In this document: positions 28,967 through 37,602 of the stretch, one piece after another | How the letters are laid out: each line of letters opens with the position of its first letter | Numbering within the stretch: position 1 is the stretch's first letter | Source of the DNA: JAXMBN01 sp046349875 | GTDB taxonomy: Bacteria; Planctomycetota; Planctomycetia; Pirellulales; Pirellulaceae | Assembly (NCBI GenBank): GCA_046349875.1 | Contig: JAXMBN010000045.1 | Location: 1-41,088 of the forward strand | Direction: 5' to 3' | DNA: 41,088 nucleotides | Notes under the pieces: generated by a model | Databases searched by the model: none | Told to the model about the DNA's origin: nothing | The model's input: only the letters and a program-made list of their open reading frames with translations | Translations under genes and position numbers: made by a program

Positions 28967-29467
28967 ATGCCTCGATTTGAACACATTCGTCACAAACCCC
29001 CGACAACGCTCCTCGAACCCCGCCAGCTCGTCTTGGTTTTGGCGCCGCTGCGCAGCAACGTTAACCTCAGCCGTATCGTTCGATTAGCAGGCTGTGCCGG
29101 GATCAACAAAGTCTTTCAATGCGGACCTGGTCGCGTCGATCCCGAGATCGCTCGCGATGCCAAAGATGTGGTTGAGATCATCCAACGTCGATCCCTTCCC
29201 CCGGTTCTCGATCAATTGAAACAGGAAGGCTACATCCGCGTCGGGCTCGAACAAACAACCAACTCATCCTCGCTCTTTGAGTTTCCCTTTCCCAAGAAAA
29301 CCGCCCTCGTCATCGGAAACGAACGCCAAGGACTCGACCAAGATGCGCTGGATCGATTGGAACATGTCGTCGAGATCCCGGTTTACGGGCAGCCCTTGAG
29401 CTATAATGTAGCCTCGGCTACAATTATGGCAGTGTACGAATATATGCGGCAATTTCCAATCGGTTAA
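28967..29467 (+). CDS. SpoU/TrmH family RNA 2'-O-methyltransferase
   Basis: At 166 residues it has the single SPOUT domain size of TrmL-like enzymes, which methylate the 2'-OH of tRNA (or rRNA) riboses using S-adenosylmethionine. Motif 1 is the RSNVNLSRIVRLAGCAG segment with the Asn and catalytic-position Arg. Motif 2 is ALVIGNERQGL. Motif 3 is VEIPVYGQPLSYNVASATIMAVYEY, which forms the knot and cofactor pocket. ATG 28967 gives a protein that starts shortly before the first strand. Target nucleotide cannot be inferred. It lies about 110 bases upstream of the metal-importer operon on the same strand; any functional link is unclear. Confidence 0.92.
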   Translation: MPRFEHIRHKPPTTLLEPRQLVLVLAPLRSNVNLSRIVRLAGCAGINKVFQCGPGRVDPEIARDAKDVVEIIQRRSLPPVLDQLKQEGYIRVGLEQTTNSSSLFEFPFPKKTALVIGNERQGLDQDALDRLEHVVEIPVYGQPLSYNVASATIMAVYEYMRQFPIG

Positions 29468-29580
29468 CAGAAAAGGCCCAAACGCAGAGCCGGGAAAGCC
29501 TCCAGGCGCGGGTGAGTCTCTCGAAGCCATTTTTAAGTAATTGCCATTCAGCCGCTTCTTTGCGGTTTAGAAAGAACATC

Positions 29581-30579
29581 ATGCTTCGGCGCGGATGGGT
29601 ACTTGGTTGCGTCCTCTTGGGGATGATTCTATCCCTTTCTTTGGGATGTCGTTTTTCATCCAACGCCTCAACGGAATCCTCCAAGGAAAACGCATCAGGC
29701 AAAAAAATCCCTCTACGTGTCATCGCCACCGTTGGAATGGTTGGCGATCTGGTTCGAGCGATGGGAGAAGAACAAGTACAGGTGCGTCATTTGATGGCGG
29801 CCGGAGTCGATCCTCACCTCTATCGCCCGACTCGCGATGACACATTGGCCATCCGCGATGCAGATGCCGTTTTCTACTGTGGCTTGCGGTTAGAGGGAAA
29901 GATGTCGGACTTGCTCACCAAAGCGTCGGTTCGTCACTCGAACATTGCCGTAACCGATTCCATTCCCAAAGCCCAACTCCTTCATCCGGAAGGTTCCGAT
30001 CACGCGGATCCGCATGTTTGGATGGATGTCTCTTTGTGGTCGAGTGCATCCGCATCCGTCGCACGAGCGCTACAGGAACTGCTACCCGATCATCGCGAAG
30101 CCATCGAATCGCGTCGCAAGCAATGGGAAGCGAAACTCGAGAAGCTCGATGCTTTTGGCAAAGAAGTAATCGGTAGCATTCCGCAAGAGAAGCGAGTCTT
30201 GATCACATCGCATGACGCCTTTCAGTACTTTGGTCGCCGCTATGGCATCGAAGTAGCAGGGATCCAAGGCATCTCCACCGATTCGGAAGCTGGACTCAAA
30301 CGCATTCGCGAGTTGGTGGATCGCATCGTGACACAGAAGATTGAAGCGGTCTTCGTCGAGTCAAGCGTGCCGCAGGATAGTGTTCAGGCATTGGTCCGCG
30401 GCGCAGCGGATCGAGGGCATACATTGAAGATTGGTGGGCCGCTTTTTTCCGATTCCATGGGCGATGATGGAACCTTTGAAGGAACCTACGAAGGAATGAT
30501 GGTTCATAACTTCAAAACCATTGCTGAGTTTTTAGGTGGCCGCATTCCCGAAGGGGGCTATCGCAGGACCGATCCATGA
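29581..30579 (+). CDS. Metal ABC transporter substrate-binding lipoprotein (ZnuA/MntA/TroA type)
   Basis: I chose ATG 29581 (332 residues) because it starts a lipoprotein signal with lipobox LSLGC; an in-frame upstream start would add an unlikely extension. This is a cluster A-I periplasmic metal-binding protein. Ligand positions are visible: His79 in GVDPHLYRPT, His145 in HADPHVWMD, Glu260 in VFVESS and Asp291 in LFSDSMG. The His2-Glu-Asp set and the absence of a His-rich loop favour Mn(II) or Fe(II) over Zn(II), although this is inference. The ATGA overlap with the ATPase gene and the order lipoprotein, ATPase, permease, permease match mntABCD/troABCD operons. Confidence 0.93.
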   Translation: MLRRGWVLGCVLLGMILSLSLGCRFSSNASTESSKENASGKKIPLRVIATVGMVGDLVRAMGEEQVQVRHLMAAGVDPHLYRPTRDDTLAIRDADAVFYCGLRLEGKMSDLLTKASVRHSNIAVTDSIPKAQLLHPEGSDHADPHVWMDVSLWSSASASVARALQELLPDHREAIESRRKQWEAKLEKLDAFGKEVIGSIPQEKRVLITSHDAFQYFGRRYGIEVAGIQGISTDSEAGLKRIRELVDRIVTQKIEAVFVESSVPQDSVQALVRGAADRGHTLKIGGPLFSDSMGDDGTFEGTYEGMMVHNFKTIAEFLGGRIPEGGYRRTDP

Positions 30580-31358
30580 CCACCGCCGGCGCAGATATCC
30601 CTATTCGCATCCGCGATCTCACGGTTGCTTACCAACGTAAACCGGTTTTGTGGGAGATCAATGTCGATCTTCCTTCTGGTAGCCTCGTCGGATTGGTCGG
30701 CCCCAACGGGGCAGGGAAGAGTACCCTGCTCAAAGCCATCCTCGACATGGTTCCAGCTTTGTCGGGCACCATCGAAGTCTTCGGCTCTTCCTATCAGCAA
30801 CAGCGACAACGCGTCGCCTATGTGCCTCAACGTGAATCGGTAGACTGGGATTTTCCAGCCACCGTCATGGACGTGGTCTTGATGGGAACATACGGTCATC
30901 TGGGCTGGTTCCGACGGCCGGGAGCAAAACAACGCGAGCAAGCCAAAGCCGCGATGCGACAAGTGGGAATCGATTCGTTGATGGATCGCCAAATTAGTCA
31001 GCTTTCCGGGGGTCAACAACAACGCACATTTCTTGCCCGTGCGTTGGTGCAAGATGCAGACCTCTACTTGATGGACGAGCCCTTCGCGGCGGTCGACGCC
31101 GCCACCGAACGGGCTATCGTGGAAGTTCTACGCGACCTTCAAAAGCGAGGAAAAACTGTATTGGTCGTTCATCATGATCTCCATACCGTACCCGAGTACT
31201 TCGACCACTTGATCTTGCTCAATGTGTTCGCCGCTGCTTGCGGCCCGACCTCCTCAACCTTCACGCGCGAAAACCTTCAACGAACCTATGGTGGTCGCCT
31301 CACCGTTTTGGATGAAGTAACGGAAGCCATGAAACGTCGAGGGAATGCAAGTCCATGA
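30576..31358 (+). CDS. Metal ABC transporter ATP-binding protein
   Basis: This 260-residue ATPase powers the Mn/Zn/Fe importer. Walker A is GPNGAGKST (residues 42-50), the signature LSGGQQQR begins at residue 143, Walker B is LYLMDEP, and the switch His is in VVHHDLHTV. The Q-loop segment YVPQRESVDWDFPATV is characteristic of the MntB/ZnuC branch. It overlaps its neighbours on both sides as ATGA (with the lipoprotein gene at 30576-30579 and with the first permease at 31355-31358), so all three are translationally coupled. Confidence 0.95.
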   Translation: MTTAGADIPIRIRDLTVAYQRKPVLWEINVDLPSGSLVGLVGPNGAGKSTLLKAILDMVPALSGTIEVFGSSYQQQRQRVAYVPQRESVDWDFPATVMDVVLMGTYGHLGWFRRPGAKQREQAKAAMRQVGIDSLMDRQISQLSGGQQQRTFLARALVQDADLYLMDEPFAAVDAATERAIVEVLRDLQKRGKTVLVVHHDLHTVPEYFDHLILLNVFAAACGPTSSTFTRENLQRTYGGRLTVLDEVTEAMKRRGNASP

Positions 31359-32688
31359 ACGGCTGGTGGCTCGACTACAACTTGCGAGTCGTCTTGGCAG
31401 GAACCGCTATGCTGGTGCAGCCGGTGGCATGATCGGTGTGTTTCTTTTGCTTCGCCGCCTTGCCTTGATAGGCGATGCTATCAGCCATGCCACTCTACCT
31501 GGCGTATGCGTAGCGTTCTGCATCAGCTATGCCTTGGGGTCGCACGAAAAATCTTTGATCGGGTTGCTTCTTGGCGCAGCGATCAGCGGTACTCTCGGCG
31601 CTCTGGCTATCGTCGGCCTTCGACATTGGACCAAGCTCAAAGAAGATGCGGCACTCGGGATCGTTCTGAGTACATTCTTCGGAGCGGGCGTCGCCTTGTT
31701 GAGAATCATTCAAACGTTGCCTGCGGCCAATGCAGCGGGATTGGAAGGGTTTATCTACGGCAAGACTGCCTTGATGATCGCCGAGGACGCTTACGTCATT
31801 GGCATTGTTGGCTTGGTCCTTTGTTGCAGCGTCTTCTTCCTTCAGAAAGAGCTCAAACTTCTATGCTTCGATAGTGGATACGCATCGTCGCAAGGCTGGC
31901 CCACCGTATGGCTCGACTTACTGCTTATGATCTCCGTTGTGTCGGTGGTCATTGTAGGACTTCAAGCGGTAGGCCTAATCTTGGTCATCGCGATGTTGAT
32001 CATTCCCGCAGCATCGGCCCGATTTTGGACTTATCATTTGGGTACGATGATTTCCATCGCTGCAAGCATGGGTTGCATCAGCGGAGTCCTTGGGGCTTTG
32101 GCGAGTTCCCATTTTGATCGTCTCCCTTCGGGTGCCGCGATCGTTCTTACAGCCCTGCTGTTCTTTCTTTTGAGCTTGGCATTTGGAAAAGAGGGTGGCC
32201 TTTGTTGGCGCGTTCGCGGTATCTACTTTGATGAAAAACGCGTCGATCGGTCTCACGTACTTCGCGGTATTTACGAATTATTGGATATGAAGGGAATTGG
32301 CATTCCCGTGGGTGCTCTTCAAACCGAAGAAGTTTCGGCGAACGAATTGCAGCAACTGCGAACATGGCCGACGGCGCGATTGAGCCGCACGATTCGTCAG
32401 CTCATTCGCGATGGATCGGTCGTGGGAGACCCTCTGGGAAAGATCGCCCTGACCGCCAAGGGAATTCGTCTCTCTCGCGAGTCCGTTCGTAAGCATCGCC
32501 TACTGGAACTCTATTTGCTTCGACAAGCAGAGCTAACAGGCGAGGCCGTCGACCGTGGTGCAGACATGATCGAACACAGTGTGGATGATCATGTTCTAAC
32601 ACTTCTTGAGCGCGAATTCGGAAAGATCGCCGATGTACCTGCGAGTATCCATCCGCTGAATCCAGGAGCGAGCCCCCATGATCGATGA
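31355..32688 (+). CDS. Metal ABC permease (ABC-3) with C-terminal DtxR/MntR-like domain; one frameshift near the start
   Basis: ATG 31355 overlaps the ATPase stop as ATGA and reads MNGWWLDYNLRVVLAGTAML, the normal beginning of MntC/ZnuB-type permeases. At about 31414 one G is missing from what should be CTG-GGT (MLGAAGGM). The protein continues in the next frame, which is open from about 31400 to TGA 32686-32688. The membrane part (to about residue 285) carries RRLALIGDAISHATLPG and LVIAMLIIPAA. The cytoplasmic tail (about 300-440) contains a winged-helix-like segment and HRLLELYL ... DRGADMIEH, resembling the metal-binding/dimerisation domain of DtxR/MntR repressors. By alignment the His79, Glu83, Glu105 and His106 equivalents are present, Asp stands at the Cys102 position, and His98 is replaced by Asp. 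Confidence 0.9.
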
Positions 32689-34078
32689 GGCTAGCTTGCT
32701 ACCGTTCCCCGGTTTGGCCAATGGTCTACCGAGCATTCTTGCCCAAACAGAATCGTTGTGGGATTGGTCGCTCGATGGTTGGATCATTGCAACAGGAATT
32801 CTGTGCAGTCTTTCAGGGGCACTCTTGGGTTGCTTTTTGACTTTGCGGAAACTGAGTCTTCTTGGTGACGCCATCAGTCACGCCATTCTTCCAGGAATCG
32901 TCGGTGCGTACTGGATTAGTGGTTCAGCCGATTCCTTGTCGATGTGGTTGGGTGCAGTCATCGTCGCCATACTCACCGTGTGGCTCACCGAATCGGCCCG
33001 TCATTATGGGAAAGTCGAAGAGAACGCCTCGACCGGAATCGTTTTTACGGGACTGTTTGCCATCGGAATTTTGATGGTGGTTCGCATGGATCGCGTCGAT
33101 CTCGATCTGGCCTGCGTCCTCTACGGAGATATCGAAAGTACTCCATATGATTTGCTCGAATGGAGTTCCGTTCCTATTCCTCGAGCTTTCGCAATTGCTT
33201 TGATCGTGTTCTTGCTCAATGCTTCCATCATTGCACTCTTTTGGAAAGAATGGTTCGCGTCATCGTTTGATACGGGACTTGCAGCGAGTCTCGGGCTGCG
33301 TCCTGTTGCCATGCACTACCTGTTGGCAACGCTTACGGCCATGACATCGGTGAGCAGTTTCGAGTCGGTCGGAAATATCCTTATCGTCGCCATGTTCGTG
33401 GTGCCACCCTCGACCGCATTCTTGTTAACGAAAAAGCTTCACTGGATGATCGTGGTGAGCTGTCTTTTGGCGATCGCTTCGGCAGTGCTCGGGCATTTAG
33501 CCGCCATACATGTGCCGCGGTGGTTTGGCTTTGCAAGTACCAGTACTGCGGCCATGATGACGATTGTCTCCAGCATTTTCTTGATCCTTGCCATTCTGAT
33601 CGGACCTCGCGATGGCATTCTTTTCAAGATCTACGAACGATGGTGGCTCTCCACCAAGATTCTCTCAGAAGATATTTTGGCGACGTTGTTTCGCGATCGC
33701 GAACAAGGGCGTTCGCCTCGTTCTAGCCTTGAACTTCAAAAGCATCTCTTGGCAACGCCGTTTCGTTTTCGCCTAGCATTGCAACGTTTAGTGCGGCTGG
33801 GATGGGTTCAATTTGAACGAGGCATGGTGACGATGACACCGCAAGGAAACATCGAAGGCCAAAACCTTGTTCGTTCCCATCGTCTTTGGGAACAGTACTT
33901 AGCGACGCAAACGGGTGTAACGGACCAACGATTGCATACTCAAGCGGAAAGTCTCGAACACTTCACATCACGCGATATGCGAGCCGCACTCGAAACAGAA
34001 ACACAACGCCCTCAATTGGACCCGCACGGCAGCCCGATTCCTCCCGAAGGATCGGAAAACGAATCTCGCAATCCCTAG
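32678..34078 (+). CDS. Second metal ABC permease (ABC-3) fused to a DtxR/MntR-like domain
   Basis: ATG 32678 overlaps the first permease by 11 bases. Residues about 25-300 are an ABC-3 membrane domain (FLTLRKLSLLGDAISHAILPGIVG, then VGNILIVAMFVVPPS) with eight or nine helices. Residues about 320-466 are a cytoplasmic winged-helix plus DtxR-type domain. HRLWEQYL and LHTQAESLEH place His, Glu, His, Glu, Glu, His at the equivalents of DtxR 79, 83, 98, 102, 105 and 106. Glu in place of Cys at position 102 is the pattern of manganese sensors such as MntR. The end DPHGSPIP is also typical of DtxR proteins. The two permeases would form the heterodimeric channel. Its stop overlaps the convergent DUF4254 stop by four bases (CTAG). 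Confidence 0.93.
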   Translation: MIDEASLLPFPGLANGLPSILAQTESLWDWSLDGWIIATGILCSLSGALLGCFLTLRKLSLLGDAISHAILPGIVGAYWISGSADSLSMWLGAVIVAILTVWLTESARHYGKVEENASTGIVFTGLFAIGILMVVRMDRVDLDLACVLYGDIESTPYDLLEWSSVPIPRAFAIALIVFLLNASIIALFWKEWFASSFDTGLAASLGLRPVAMHYLLATLTAMTSVSSFESVGNILIVAMFVVPPSTAFLLTKKLHWMIVVSCLLAIASAVLGHLAAIHVPRWFGFASTSTAAMMTIVSSIFLILAILIGPRDGILFKIYERWWLSTKILSEDILATLFRDREQGRSPRSSLELQKHLLATPFRFRLALQRLVRLGWVQFERGMVTMTPQGNIEGQNLVRSHRLWEQYLATQTGVTDQRLHTQAESLEHFTSRDMRAALETETQRPQLDPHGSPIPPEGSENESRNP

Positions 34079-34698
34079 GCCTTAGTTTTCGCTTGATAGA
34101 GATAGGGGTTGAGCGTTGGATCGTTATACATTTTGTATTGACGATAGGTTCGATGACGCTTCACACCTGCCACAATGTCCTGCATTAGCTCTTGAAGTGA
34201 ATTGGCCAAGTCGGCCTGCTGGATTTTGCAGATCTGCAACCGCATCGTCACTTTCTCGATGTGACTTGCATCGACATCGACTCGATCCAGCTGTTCTTGG
34301 AGGTGATAAATCCGCAAGGCAATAATCGACAACCGATCGATCGCACTGCCTGGCGTTTCGGTATTGAGCTTGGCGTCGGGTCGGGCCGCGATATTCTGGG
34401 CCGATAAGGTATCGGTGATCCAATCATCGAGCTTCTCGATCCAATCGTTCCGTTGCTGGTTGAGCTTATCGATGTTTCGCTTGACCTGGGCAATCTGCGC
34501 ATCGCTCACATCTCGACTGCGAGCGATATCTTCTTCGTGCCAAAGATCATAGTTGAACCGATGCTGTCGACTCGCGACTGCCAATAGGCCATGATCAAAG
34601 TTTTGATAGGTGACGGGATCATCGCACGAGGTCGAGTGTTGATGCCATCGAAAGACGCATTCGGTCTGCATGGCAACAATTTGAGAAGCATCGAACAT
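34075..34698 (-). CDS. DUF4254 family protein
   Basis: This 207-residue, mostly helical cytoplasmic protein has the DUF4254 signature: N-terminal HGLLAVASRQHRFNYDLWHEEDIAR, a middle DRLSIIALRIYHLQEQ and a tail HRTYRQYKMYNDP. No enzymatic motif is evident. DUF4254 proteins are found mainly in planctomycetes and Bacteroidetes, and often sit near polysaccharide or lipopolysaccharide genes; that is family context, not seen here. It follows the small membrane protein gene by 17 bases on the same strand, so the two form an operon. Its stop shares CTAG with the stop of the metal permease on the other strand. Confidence 0.88.
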   Translation of the reverse strand: MFDASQIVAMQTECVFRWHQHSTSCDDPVTYQNFDHGLLAVASRQHRFNYDLWHEEDIARSRDVSDAQIAQVKRNIDKLNQQRNDWIEKLDDWITDTLSAQNIAARPDAKLNTETPGSAIDRLSIIALRIYHLQEQLDRVDVDASHIEKVTMRLQICKIQQADLANSLQELMQDIVAGVKRHRTYRQYKMYNDPTLNPYLYQAKTKA

Positions 34699-34715
34699 GA
34701 TGGCTTTCTAACGAG

Positions 34716-35048
34716 CTAGCTGATCTCTGGTCCCACACCATCGATTCCTGCAGATAACGAGGCGTAGGGAAAGATCGCTCCCACGATCATGATGGAAAGA
34801 CTTGCAGTGTGTATCAACCAAAACGGATCATTGACGACGATCGTGCGCAGCGTTCCTCCGCCAACGACCAGCATCATCGCCATAAAGGTTCGCTCACCCA
34901 ACTGCCGAACATGGGCATCCTCCGAACAACGAGCCACCCACAATCCTACAAGGGCAACCAAAGGGAGGAGGCAGGGAAAACAGCCCGACAAGCTTTCAAC
35001 CCAATCCGTCATGCTAGCAATCCATTGCTTGGAGGAGCGCATGGCCAT
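34716..35048 (-). CDS. Small integral membrane protein of unknown function
   Basis: ATG 35048 is preceded by AAAGGA at good spacing and gives 110 residues; a TTG 21 codons upstream is less likely. Two or three hydrophobic segments are visible: CFPCLLPLVALVGLWVA, FMAMMLVVGGGTLRTIVV and TASLSIMIVGAIFPYA. I do not recognise a family. It is probably co-transcribed with DUF4254, and the AT-rich gap upstream (35049-35309) holds a 12-bp palindrome that may be an operator. Confidence 0.7.
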   Translation of the reverse strand: MAMRSSKQWIASMTDWVESLSGCFPCLLPLVALVGLWVARCSEDAHVRQLGERTFMAMMLVVGGGTLRTIVVNDPFWLIHTASLSIMIVGAIFPYASLSAGIDGVGPEIS

Positions 35049-35168
35049 CGCCAAATCCTTTCGGCGATGGATGCGTGTTGCTCGACACTTCTTCCATGAA
35101 GCCCCAAGCAACTTGAGTCAATCTCCATAAAATCTCAAAATAGATCAAGAGGAATATTGTTCGATTGT

Positions 35169-35180
35169 TTGTGCGCACAA
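35169..35180. promoter_or_regulatory. 12-bp perfect palindrome, possible operator
   Basis: TTGTGCGCACAA is a perfect palindrome in an AT-rich intergenic stretch upstream of the small membrane protein gene. Length and position fit a dimeric repressor site, but no regulator is identified. Confidence 0.35.
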
Positions 35181-35223
35181 CATGGTTATTTCTCTTGACA
35201 CAACCTATGTCTCATACAAACGA

Positions 35224-35255
35224 CGAAGGGTCTGTTCTTGCGAACAGACCCTTCG
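35224..35255. terminator. Perfect 14-bp hairpin after the DUF1573 gene
   Basis: CGAAGGGTCTGTTC (35224-35237) and its exact complement (35242-35255) enclose a TTGC loop. It lies 55 bases past the DUF1573 stop on the minus strand. Neither strand has a proper U-tract, so it may be a terminator, an mRNA 3'-end stabiliser or an attenuating structure. Confidence 0.7.
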
Positions 35256-35309
35256 AATGTATTGCATGGTCGTTGACCGATGCCTATACCTTGCAGATCG
35301 ATTTGAAAC

Positions 35310-36293
35310 CTACTGAGGCATGACTTTGCAAGTCGCATCGAAGCAGACAGTGGTGTCGCCGTCGAGGTCGGTTTTCACAAAGATCTTGCCTTTGATTTCA
35401 CCCTTTTGGCTCTTGGGAGCAATCGTCAACTGAAGCTTGTGAAGGTCTTTGGACTCTTGATCAGCTTGGAAATCAACATCAAAGTCGGCGGATTCGATTT
35501 CGGTAACGCGGAAGGGCTGATGTCCTTTGAGAACCAAGACTTGCTTGGCAGGCTCACCTTGCTTGATATCGCCAATGGCAACCAGTTGTGGAATGACGGC
35601 GATCGATGGTTCGATGTTGGCCATCAAACGAATTGGAACCGTTGTCAAGTTGCGATCGTTGGTCTTGATAAAGAGTTCGCTCAGCAAGGCACCTTTGGGA
35701 GCATTGCCGGTAAGCGTTGCCAGAATCTGATACTTGATGCGACCATTGGCGCGGCTGATTTCTTTGAAATCGGCCTGCACGAAGTTGTCACTGGCCCCAA
35801 CGCTCATCACTTTCCAATCGCTTCTTCCGGCGTAATCGAGATCGATATTGATCGATTTGGATTCACCTTCTTTGACGTTTCCAAACACCGCTTCACCGGG
35901 ATTGAAAACAATGTCACTGCGAATATACCCTTTGACGAGAAGCTGCACTTCGGTGAATTGAGGCTTGTCAAAGGTGACGGTCACGGTCGCTTGACGCTGC
36001 CCCGTGTGCGAATGGGTGTTGAACTTGGCGAGAATGACGCCGGTTCCCCCAGGTGCAACCGTTTCGGTTTCGATCGACGGAGTCGTGCATCCGCAGCTTG
36101 TGCGTACACTGCGGACATGGATGGTTTGGTTGCTACGATTCTCAAACTCAAAACGATATTCCGTCTTAGCGGCTCGAGCAACCGTACCAAAATCATGATT
36201 GGTCGAAGTAAACATGCTTCGAGCCCAATCATTAGCAGATACGCTGGAGCTGGCGACAAGCACCCCCAGCGCAGCCAGGATCAAGGTGCGCAT
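35310..36293 (-). CDS. DUF1573 family exported protein
   Basis: ATG 36293 (327 residues) has GGAG nine bases upstream; the GTG five codons further up overlaps that site and is rejected. A signal peptide (LILAALGVLVASSSVSA) precedes a DUF1573 immunoglobulin-like domain with the invariant HDFGTV and TSCGCTTP motifs (residues about 35-80). Two or three further beta-sandwich repeats follow, each with GDIKQGE or GNVKEGE openings, and an end rich in Lys and Asp. DUF1573 proteins are exported, and the family is related to ASH/MSP-like domains. Function is unknown, perhaps cell-surface binding. A perfect hairpin lies downstream. Confidence 0.92.
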   Translation of the reverse strand: MRTLILAALGVLVASSSVSANDWARSMFTSTNHDFGTVARAAKTEYRFEFENRSNQTIHVRSVRTSCGCTTPSIETETVAPGGTGVILAKFNTHSHTGQRQATVTVTFDKPQFTEVQLLVKGYIRSDIVFNPGEAVFGNVKEGESKSINIDLDYAGRSDWKVMSVGASDNFVQADFKEISRANGRIKYQILATLTGNAPKGALLSELFIKTNDRNLTTVPIRLMANIEPSIAVIPQLVAIGDIKQGEPAKQVLVLKGHQPFRVTEIESADFDVDFQADQESKDLHKLQLTIAPKSQKGEIKGKIFVKTDLDGDTTVCFDATCKVMPQ

Positions 36294-36710
36294 AAATATT
36301 TTCTCCACGGAAGTTGGAAGGCATTTGAATCCATCGGTTTAGAGACCTTGAACGAGAAACGAGTCGTTGGAGCGGCACTCGACCAAACGATTTGGAGCGG
36401 TAAGTCGAGGATCTCTCGTTTCAAGGTAGGGCATGCCTCGCCCAAACGATGAACAGGCCTTAAGCCTTGTCCGTTCCTTTATCTTATGCCAGCACTTCGC
36501 TGGGCCAATTTCTTCCCCTCGAATTCCGCATTTTGGCCGAGCTCAAGGCGTCTATCCGCCAAAGCACGAAAAAGCCGCAACGGCGTCAGGATCGAAGCCG
36601 ATCCAAACGCCCCATCGGCAACGAGTCAACGGATGAGCGGAAAAGGAGAAACTTTCGCAGGCCATTTGCGATGGCACTCCGTTGCCCCTTAGCACTACCA
36701 ACCGTTGTTT
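36294..36710. other. 417-base intergenic stretch, no gene recognised
   Basis: Both neighbouring genes are on the minus strand, so this stretch should contain the promoter of the DUF1573 gene. I saw no convincing -35/-10 pair, hairpin, or frame with coding character; short open frames on the plus strand lack a ribosome-binding site and have no family resemblance. Confidence 0.4.
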
Positions 36711-37589
36711 TTAGGGCGATGAAAACGCCTTCTGCTGCCGAAAACCTTCGAGTCGAATCGAACCGTCGTCAAAGATCTCGAGCACGGAATATCCGTTATT
36801 CTCCGGCCCGCTCCCTTCGACCATGGCTACCAATGTGACATAGTCGATGCCGTTGATGCGACGAAGATCATTCTTGTGGCTATGCCCTTGGAAGACGGTG
36901 GACACTTTGGTTGAGCCCTCCAATACCGAGCGAATTTCGCCACCGTTTTTGACCCCATGGTCATTGGAAACATCGAGTCGTTGATGTGCAAAAACGATCG
37001 TCGGCTTTTCTGTTGCAGCAAGATCTTTTCTCAACCAATCCACTTCCATTTTGGGAATGGATGTATCGGTCCACTGAAAGTTGTTTTGCCCATACGCGAC
37101 TCCATCCGAACGAAAACAGGCATCGAGAACAATGAAGTGGTGGCTCCCAAGATCAAACGAATAGTACGATTCGGTTCGGCCAATTCCCTTCAAAAACGCT
37201 TCTTTCGTCAACGTCGAGACGCAGTGGTTTCCAAGGACGTAATGGCGTTGATCCGAGATTCGTGTCAATCGTTGCTGGATCGTTTCCAGATACTTTAGTT
37301 CCTCTTCCGGTGACTTGGCCGCATCGATGAGATCCCCCAATTCCACAAGTGCATCAATCTGGCTGGCCCGAAATTTCTCGGACGCTTCATCGATTTTGGA
37401 CAACGTTTCGCGATAGTATCGCGTCCCGGCTTCAGCTTTGTCGGCAAAGTGCAGATCCGTCACAAGCCCCAGTTTCGTCGACGCAATCCCCTGGGTCTCT
37501 GCCAAACTTGCAAGACAGGAATTCGAAGTGAGCCATGGCAATGCTGAAAGAGTAAGGACACCGCCATGAAGAAAACAACGACGATGCAT
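36711..37589 (-). CDS. Exported calcineurin-like metallophosphoesterase
   Basis: The 292-residue protein begins RRCFLHGGVLTLSALPWL, a twin-arginine-like or Sec signal with a short n-region. All five metallophosphoesterase motifs are present: DLH (Asp45, His47), GDLID (Asp86), GNHC (Asn121, His122), AHQRLD and GHSHKND. It should bind two divalent metals and hydrolyse a phosphomonoester or phosphodiester outside the cytoplasm; the substrate is unknown, with purple-acid-phosphatase-like and cyclic-nucleotide phosphodiesterase branches both possible. AGGAGG lies four bases before ATG 37589, a short but workable spacing. It lies 13 bases downstream of the next gene on the same strand, so they are probably co-transcribed. 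Confidence 0.92.
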   Translation of the reverse strand: MHRRCFLHGGVLTLSALPWLTSNSCLASLAETQGIASTKLGLVTDLHFADKAEAGTRYYRETLSKIDEASEKFRASQIDALVELGDLIDAAKSPEEELKYLETIQQRLTRISDQRHYVLGNHCVSTLTKEAFLKGIGRTESYYSFDLGSHHFIVLDACFRSDGVAYGQNNFQWTDTSIPKMEVDWLRKDLAATEKPTIVFAHQRLDVSNDHGVKNGGEIRSVLEGSTKVSTVFQGHSHKNDLRRINGIDYVTLVAMVEGSGPENNGYSVLEIFDDGSIRLEGFRQQKAFSSP

Positions 37590-37602
37590 GATGCCTCCTA
37601 GA

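Noticed and set aside
36433..36838. Small plus-strand frames in the 36294-36710 gap
   Set aside because: Arg/Lys-rich, no ribosome-binding site, and they run into the antisense strand of the metallophosphoesterase gene.
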